A DNA stretch of 64,000 nucleotides, taken from Maritalea myrionectae DSM 19524 (GTDB taxonomy: Bacteria > Pseudomonadota > Alphaproteobacteria > Rhizobiales > Devosiaceae). Under the pieces are notes generated by a model that was not told where the DNA came from, searched no databases, and worked only from the letters and a program-made list of their open reading frames with translations. Location of the stretch: NCBI RefSeq assembly GCF_000423365.1, contig NZ_AUHV01000002.1, positions 791,270 to 855,269 on the forward strand, given 5' to 3'. The translations under genes were made by a program, and so were the position numbers. Below are positions 62,432 to 64,000 of this stretch, piece by piece (the stretch's first letter is position 1; every line of letters starts with the position of its first letter).

Positions 62432-64000
62432 TGACTTTGATGCAATTAGAAAGCTTTGCTGCAGGCCAATGGGTGGCCCCTTCCGGCAAGGTGCGCAAGA
62501 TTTATTCGGCCGTGACCGGTGAAGAAATCGCCGAAGCGGGTTCTGATAAGCTCGACTTCCAGCAGATGATCGATTTTGCCAAACAAAAGGGCGGCCCGGC
62601 GCTGCGCAAAATGACCTTTCATGATCGCGCGCGCATGCTCAAAGCTTTGGCGACCTATCTGAATGAGCGCCGCGATCCGCTTTATGAATTGTCCTATAAG
62701 ACAGGGGGAACGCTGGCCGACCATAAAATCGATATTGATGGCGGTATCGGCACAGTTTTTGTCTACGCCTCCAAAGGCCGCCGGGAAATGCCCGATGCGC
62801 ATATTTACCCCGATGGCGACCTCGAAATCTTGTCGCGCAATGGCACCTTTTTGGGTCAGCATTATTGCACACCCTTGTTAGGCGTTGCGGTGCATATTAA
62901 TGCGTTCAACTTCCCGGTTTGGGGCATGTTGGAAAAGCTCGCCCCCACCCTGTTGGCGGGCGTGCCGGCGATTGTAAAACCCGCTACTTCCACCTCGTAT
63001 GTCACCGAGGCGTGCGTGAAAATGATGGTGGAAAGCGGCATTTTGCCGGAAGGCGCGATCCAGTTGGTGATGGGCGGCACGGGCGATTTGCTTGATCGTT
63101 TGGATTGCCAAGATGTGGTGAGCTTTACTGGCTCTGCCGCCACAGCATCCTACCTCAAATCCAACGAAAATATTCAGAAAAATGGCGTGCGCTTTATCGC
63201 CGAGCAAGACAGCTTGAACGCCTCTGTGCTTGGCCCGGATGTGACACCGGAGACACCAGAATTTGACCTGTTCGGCAAAGAGGTTTTGCGCGAAATGACC
63301 GCCAAGGCGGGCCAGAAGTGTACCGCCATCCGCCGGATGATTGTGCCGGACGCGCAGGTGCAGAATGTGATTGATGCATTGAGCGCCAAGCTGGCCAAAA
63401 ATGTGATCGGCGATCCAACCGCCGAGGGCACCCGCATGGGGGCTTTGGCGTCGCTGGATCAGAAAAAGGATGTGCTGGAAAAAGCGGCCGAAATCGGCAC
63501 CGAGTGCGAGCTTGTTTTTGGCGATCAGGACAATTTGCAACTGAACGGCGAAGGTTTGGAAAATGGCGCTTTTGTTGCGCCGATGTTGTTCCATTGTAAG
63601 GACCCGGACAAGGCCACCATCGTGCATTGCACTGAGGCCTTTGGCCCCGTGGCCACGGTGATGGGCTATCGTGACCTTGGCCATGCGATTGAATTGATGA
63701 ACAAGGGCGGCGGCTCGCTTGTGGCTTCTGTCATCACCCACGATGCCGATGTGGCGCGGGAGATGACTATGGGCGCGGCGGCCTGGCACGGGCGGCTCTA
63801 TTTCAACAACCGCGACAGCATGAAAGAATCCACCGGGCATGGTTCTCCCCTGCCCCATATGGTGCATGGCGGCCCGGGCCGCGCGGGCGGCGGCGAAGAG
63901 TTGGGCGGCGTGCGTGGCGTCACCCATTATATGCAGCGCACCGCGGTGCAAGGCAGCCCTGACCTGTTGACCGGCATTGGCGGCACTTATGTGAAAGGCG
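62432..64000 (+). CDS. paaZ: PaaZ, oxepin-CoA hydrolase / semialdehyde dehydrogenase (partial, C-terminus beyond window)
   Basis: The first 523 residues are visible from the ATG at 62432 (GAGGG upstream); the frame is open at the window end. This is the aldehyde dehydrogenase domain: [18 protein letters not shown], general base in [13 protein letters not shown] and nucleophile in [11 protein letters not shown]. The C-terminal MaoC-type hydratase domain would lie outside. It opens the oxepin-CoA ring and oxidises the aldehyde to 3-oxo-5,6-dehydrosuberyl-CoA. Confidence 0.94.

Noticed and set aside
1-64000. CRISPR arrays, tRNA or rRNA genes, transposases, prophage genes
   Set aside because: None was seen on reading both strands; no regularly spaced repeats and no mobile-element proteins.

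Overview
The window looks like an alphaproteobacterial chromosome, most probably Hyphomicrobiales (Rhizobiales) near the Devosiaceae. This is inferred from gene content (Flp/Tad pilus of the cpa type, Entner-Doudoroff glycolysis, hybrid cobalamin pathway, TRAP transport, phenylacetyl-CoA catabolism) and from moderate GC content. No database search was possible. I saw no rRNA or tRNA gene, CRISPR array, insertion sequence, integrase or phage gene. It reads as stable chromosome packed into long operons with 1-8 base overlaps.

Layout. 1-6644: Flp/Tad pilus genes. cpaE (cut by the left edge), cpaC, cpaB, cpaA and the flp pilin lie on the minus strand. A free-standing secretin N-terminal-domain protein and two TadE-like pseudopilins lie on the plus strand. 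6691-7311: a HAD phosphatase. 7339-20157: a twelve-gene minus-strand operon for nucleoside import (BMP-type ABC transporter) and breakdown (cdd, purine nucleoside phosphorylase, deoC, a two-domain ALDH16-like aldehyde dehydrogenase, a small unknown protein, deoA, deoB, upp). Its promoter has two phased direct repeats upstream. 20368-23984: a YnjBCD-like ABC transporter. 24107-24604: a CoxG-like protein.

24749-28389 holds the least understood unit: three co-directional genes encoding a TelA-like helical protein, a single-pass membrane protein with a periplasmic domain, and a long coiled-coil protein with a basic, Ser/Arg/Gly-rich tail. This is my main candidate for an undescribed system. A lipoprotein gene whose Shine-Dalgarno sequence lies in a perfect hairpin faces it. 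29153-34170: Entner-Doudoroff genes edd, pgl and zwf, preceded by a BadF-type sugar kinase.

34340-48282 is a cobalamin cluster (DUF1636-like protein, cobU, cbiB, cobQ, cobB, cobA, cbiD, cobK, cobM, a cbiG-cobJ fusion, cobI, cobL, cobH, cbiX, small His-containing membrane protein). CbiX, CbiD and CbiG point to early cobalt insertion; cobG, cobF and cobNST are not seen. cobH carries an in-frame palindromic insertion. The operon leader has a cobalamin-riboswitch-like stretch and a potential anti-Shine-Dalgarno switch. 48564-51660: diguanylate cyclase, alpha/beta hydrolase, MerR regulator, DUF1697 protein and a HAD phosphatase. 51703-54603: a TRAP transporter. 54674-64000: a phenylacetate cluster (TetR regulator, paaK, thiolase, paaI, paaG; then divergently a hydratase/dehydrogenase fusion, a cytochrome P450 and paaZ, cut by the right edge), with a PaaR-like palindrome in the divergent promoter region.
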